Of a stretch of DNA of 8,105 nucleotides, positions 6,862-8,105 are shown one piece after another. Where the stretch lies: the NCBI GenBank assembly GCA_002394535.1, contig DGUG01000004.1:1-8105 (forward strand), in the 5' to 3' direction. The stretch's first letter is position 1; each line of letters starts with the position of its first letter. The notes below the pieces were generated by a model. The model was not told the DNA's origin, did no database searches, and saw only the letters and a list, made by a program, of their open reading frames with translations. Source of the DNA: Lachnospiraceae bacterium UBA4316. GTDB lineage: Bacteria; Bacillota; Clostridia; Lachnospirales; Lachnospiraceae. A program made the translations under genes and the position numbers.

Positions 6862-8013
6862 CTACTTATCCATCAGTCCGGCAATTATATCTCCTGCTGC
6901 CTTCTCGGCCGCAAGTATCTCATCCACCGTGGGATTTTCAATTCTTTTTGAAGCATCCATTACCTGTTTTATCAGTCCGGCAATGTCCGTAAACTTTATC
7001 CTGCCTTTAAGAAACAGCGCTACCGCTTTTTCGTTGGCGGCATTAAACACTGTGGGCATAATCCCGCCAGCCCTTGCAGCTTCCAGAGCATACTTAAATC
7101 CCAAAAACCTGTCCGGATCAGGTGCTTCAAACGTCATGGACCGGAGTTTAAAAAAATCAACCCTTTTAGTATTAAGATATGGTCTGTCAGGATAGAACAG
7201 GGCATACTGTATCGGAAGCTTCATATCAGGGCTTCCCATCTGGGCGATTATCGCGCCGTCCCTGTACTGCACCGCAGAATGAATAATCGACTGCGGATGT
7301 ACCACCACCTCTATATCGTCTACCCCTACGCCAAAGAGATGACACGCCTCCATAACCTCAAGTCCTTTATTTACAAGTGTTGCGGAATCTATAGTTATCT
7401 TGGCACCCATATCCCAGTTAGGATGTTTTAATGCATCAGCCGCCGTAACATTTTCAAGCTCCTCTGCGGTTTTCGTTCTGAAGGGGCCGCCTGATGCAGT
7501 CAGGATGATGCGTTCCACATCTGCGTGATTTTCTCCGTTAAGAGACTGGAATATGGCACTGTGCTCACTGTCCACCGGATAAAGCTTTACACCGCATTCT
7601 TTGATCAGCGGCATTATAATATGCCCCGCACAAACCAGGGTCTCTTTATTTGCAAGGGCGATATCATGACCTGCTTTGATTGCTGCGATCGTCGGTCGTA
7701 TACCGATCATTCCGACCATTGCGGTAACAACTATATCGGCATCTTCCATTGATGCGGCGGCAATCAGCCCATCCATTCCGGAGAGGACCTTTATGTTCTC
7801 ACCCTTAAGCTTTGCACTGACAGCTTCAGCAGCTGCCTCATCATTCATAGCCACCATTTTCGGCCGAAACTCAAGAGCCTGTTTAACGATCAGATCAACG
7901 CTTGAATTTGCCGTAAGGGCCTTAACTTCAAGCTCATTCCTATGGTCTCTTACTATTTCGAGAGTCTGGGTTCCTATGGAACCCGTAGAACCCATAACAA
8001 CGATTTTTTTCAT
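6862..8013 (-). CDS. dxr: 1-deoxy-D-xylulose 5-phosphate reductoisomerase
   Basis: Dxr (IspC) converts DXP to 2-C-methyl-D-erythritol 4-phosphate with NADPH and a divalent metal, the committed step of the MEP isoprenoid pathway, in the cytoplasm. The 383-residue protein is close to full family length. Visible motifs are the NADPH loop GSTGSIG (residues 8-14), ALANKETLV (119-127), metal ligands D148 and E150 in VDSEHSA, ASGGPFR (173-179), KHPNWDMG with H197 and W200 of the flexible active-site loop, and NKGLEVMEA with K216 and third metal ligand E219. These match the E. coli residues with a constant offset of 12. No key residue is missing. The ATG overlaps the cdsA stop. I see no good Shine-Dalgarno at normal spacing (the nearest GGAG is about 20 bases upstream), so translation probably depends on coupling to cdsA. 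It ends in TAG, 23 bases before rseP. Confidence 0.97.
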   Translation of the reverse strand: MKKIVVMGSTGSIGTQTLEIVRDHRNELEVKALTANSSVDLIVKQALEFRPKMVAMNDEAAAEAVSAKLKGENIKVLSGMDGLIAAASMEDADIVVTAMVGMIGIRPTIAAIKAGHDIALANKETLVCAGHIIMPLIKECGVKLYPVDSEHSAIFQSLNGENHADVERIILTASGGPFRTKTAEELENVTAADALKHPNWDMGAKITIDSATLVNKGLEVMEACHLFGVGVDDIEVVVHPQSIIHSAVQYRDGAIIAQMGSPDMKLPIQYALFYPDRPYLNTKRVDFFKLRSMTFEAPDPDRFLGFKYALEAARAGGIMPTVFNAANEKAVALFLKGRIKFTDIAGLIKQVMDASKRIENPTVDEILAAEKAAGDIIAGLMDK

Positions 8014-8105
8014 CTCAGATTAACCCAAAAAAACTCCGAAAAACAACCTGCCGTAAAATATATCATAGGCGCTGTAAATATAACACTGTCAAACCTGTCA
8101 AGAAT
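8010..8105 (-). CDS. cdsA: Phosphatidate cytidylyltransferase, C-terminal fragment
   Basis: This partial gene enters from the right edge and reads in frame to a TGA at 8010-8012. Only the last 31 residues are visible, starting ILDRFDS and continuing VIFTAPMIYF. The D-R-x-D-S motif followed by a hydrophobic helix matches the C-terminal CDP-diglyceride synthetase signature, whose aspartates help bind the metal ion. The family makes CDP-diacylglycerol from CTP and phosphatidic acid in the membrane, the branch point of phospholipid synthesis. The stop codon overlaps the dxr start as ATGA, which implies translational coupling. Position directly upstream of dxr is the standard Firmicutes order (uppS-cdsA-dxr-rseP) and supports the call. 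The rest of the gene lies outside the window. Confidence 0.88.
   Translation of the reverse strand: MLDRFDSVIFTAPMIYFTAGCFSEFFWVNLR

Noticed and set aside
6776..7195. Plus-strand frame across the dxr/rseP junction
   Set aside because: It is antisense to two well-conserved genes and has no recognisable product.
1..8105. CRISPR arrays, tRNA or rRNA genes, insertion sequences, defence genes
   Set aside because: No regularly spaced direct repeats, RNA gene signatures or transposase/integrase motifs were seen on either strand, and almost all of the sequence is accounted for by the minus-strand genes.

Overview
The window reads as chromosomal DNA from a low-to-moderate GC Gram-positive bacterium of the class Clostridia, most likely Lachnospiraceae. 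This rests on three things: the cdsA-dxr-rseP gene order that is typical of Firmicutes, the strong AGGAGG-type ribosome binding sites, and the Ser/Thr-rich Ig-like surface proteins. The family-level assignment is inference. All supported genes lie on the minus strand, so transcription runs from high to low coordinates.

Region 1 (5765-8105) is a housekeeping envelope/isoprenoid operon. It holds the last 31 codons of cdsA (phosphatidate cytidylyltransferase), complete dxr (DXP reductoisomerase of the MEP pathway) and complete rseP (site-2 intramembrane zinc protease, GTG start). The cdsA stop overlaps the dxr start (ATGA), and dxr and rseP are 23 bases apart. A hairpin plus T-rich tract just after rseP looks like a rho-independent terminator. 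In many Firmicutes ispG and polC would follow here; in this window they do not.

Region 2 (5516-5764) is a non-coding gap of about 250 bases. It holds the terminator, a small palindrome and a good sigma-A-type promoter (TTGACG, 17-base spacer, TATTTT) facing the next operon.

Region 3 (44-5515) is a tightly coupled three-gene operon that I cannot assign to a named system. Its genes are a membrane-anchored Hanks-type Ser/Thr kinase with a non-PASTA extracytoplasmic domain and YLD in place of HRD; a secreted, membrane-anchored protein with two CxxC motifs, an Ig-like domain, a long Ser/Pro-rich stalk, one transmembrane helix and a cytoplasmic tail of about 90 residues; and a secreted protein with repeated Ig-like modules and a C-terminal transmembrane anchor. 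The genes overlap by 17 and 4 bases and each has a clear Shine-Dalgarno site, so their products are probably made together. The layout suggests a cell-surface sensing or adhesion complex wired to an internal kinase. That role is inference from architecture and is the most interesting candidate in the window.

The plus strand has several open frames, but all are antisense to these genes and none looks real.
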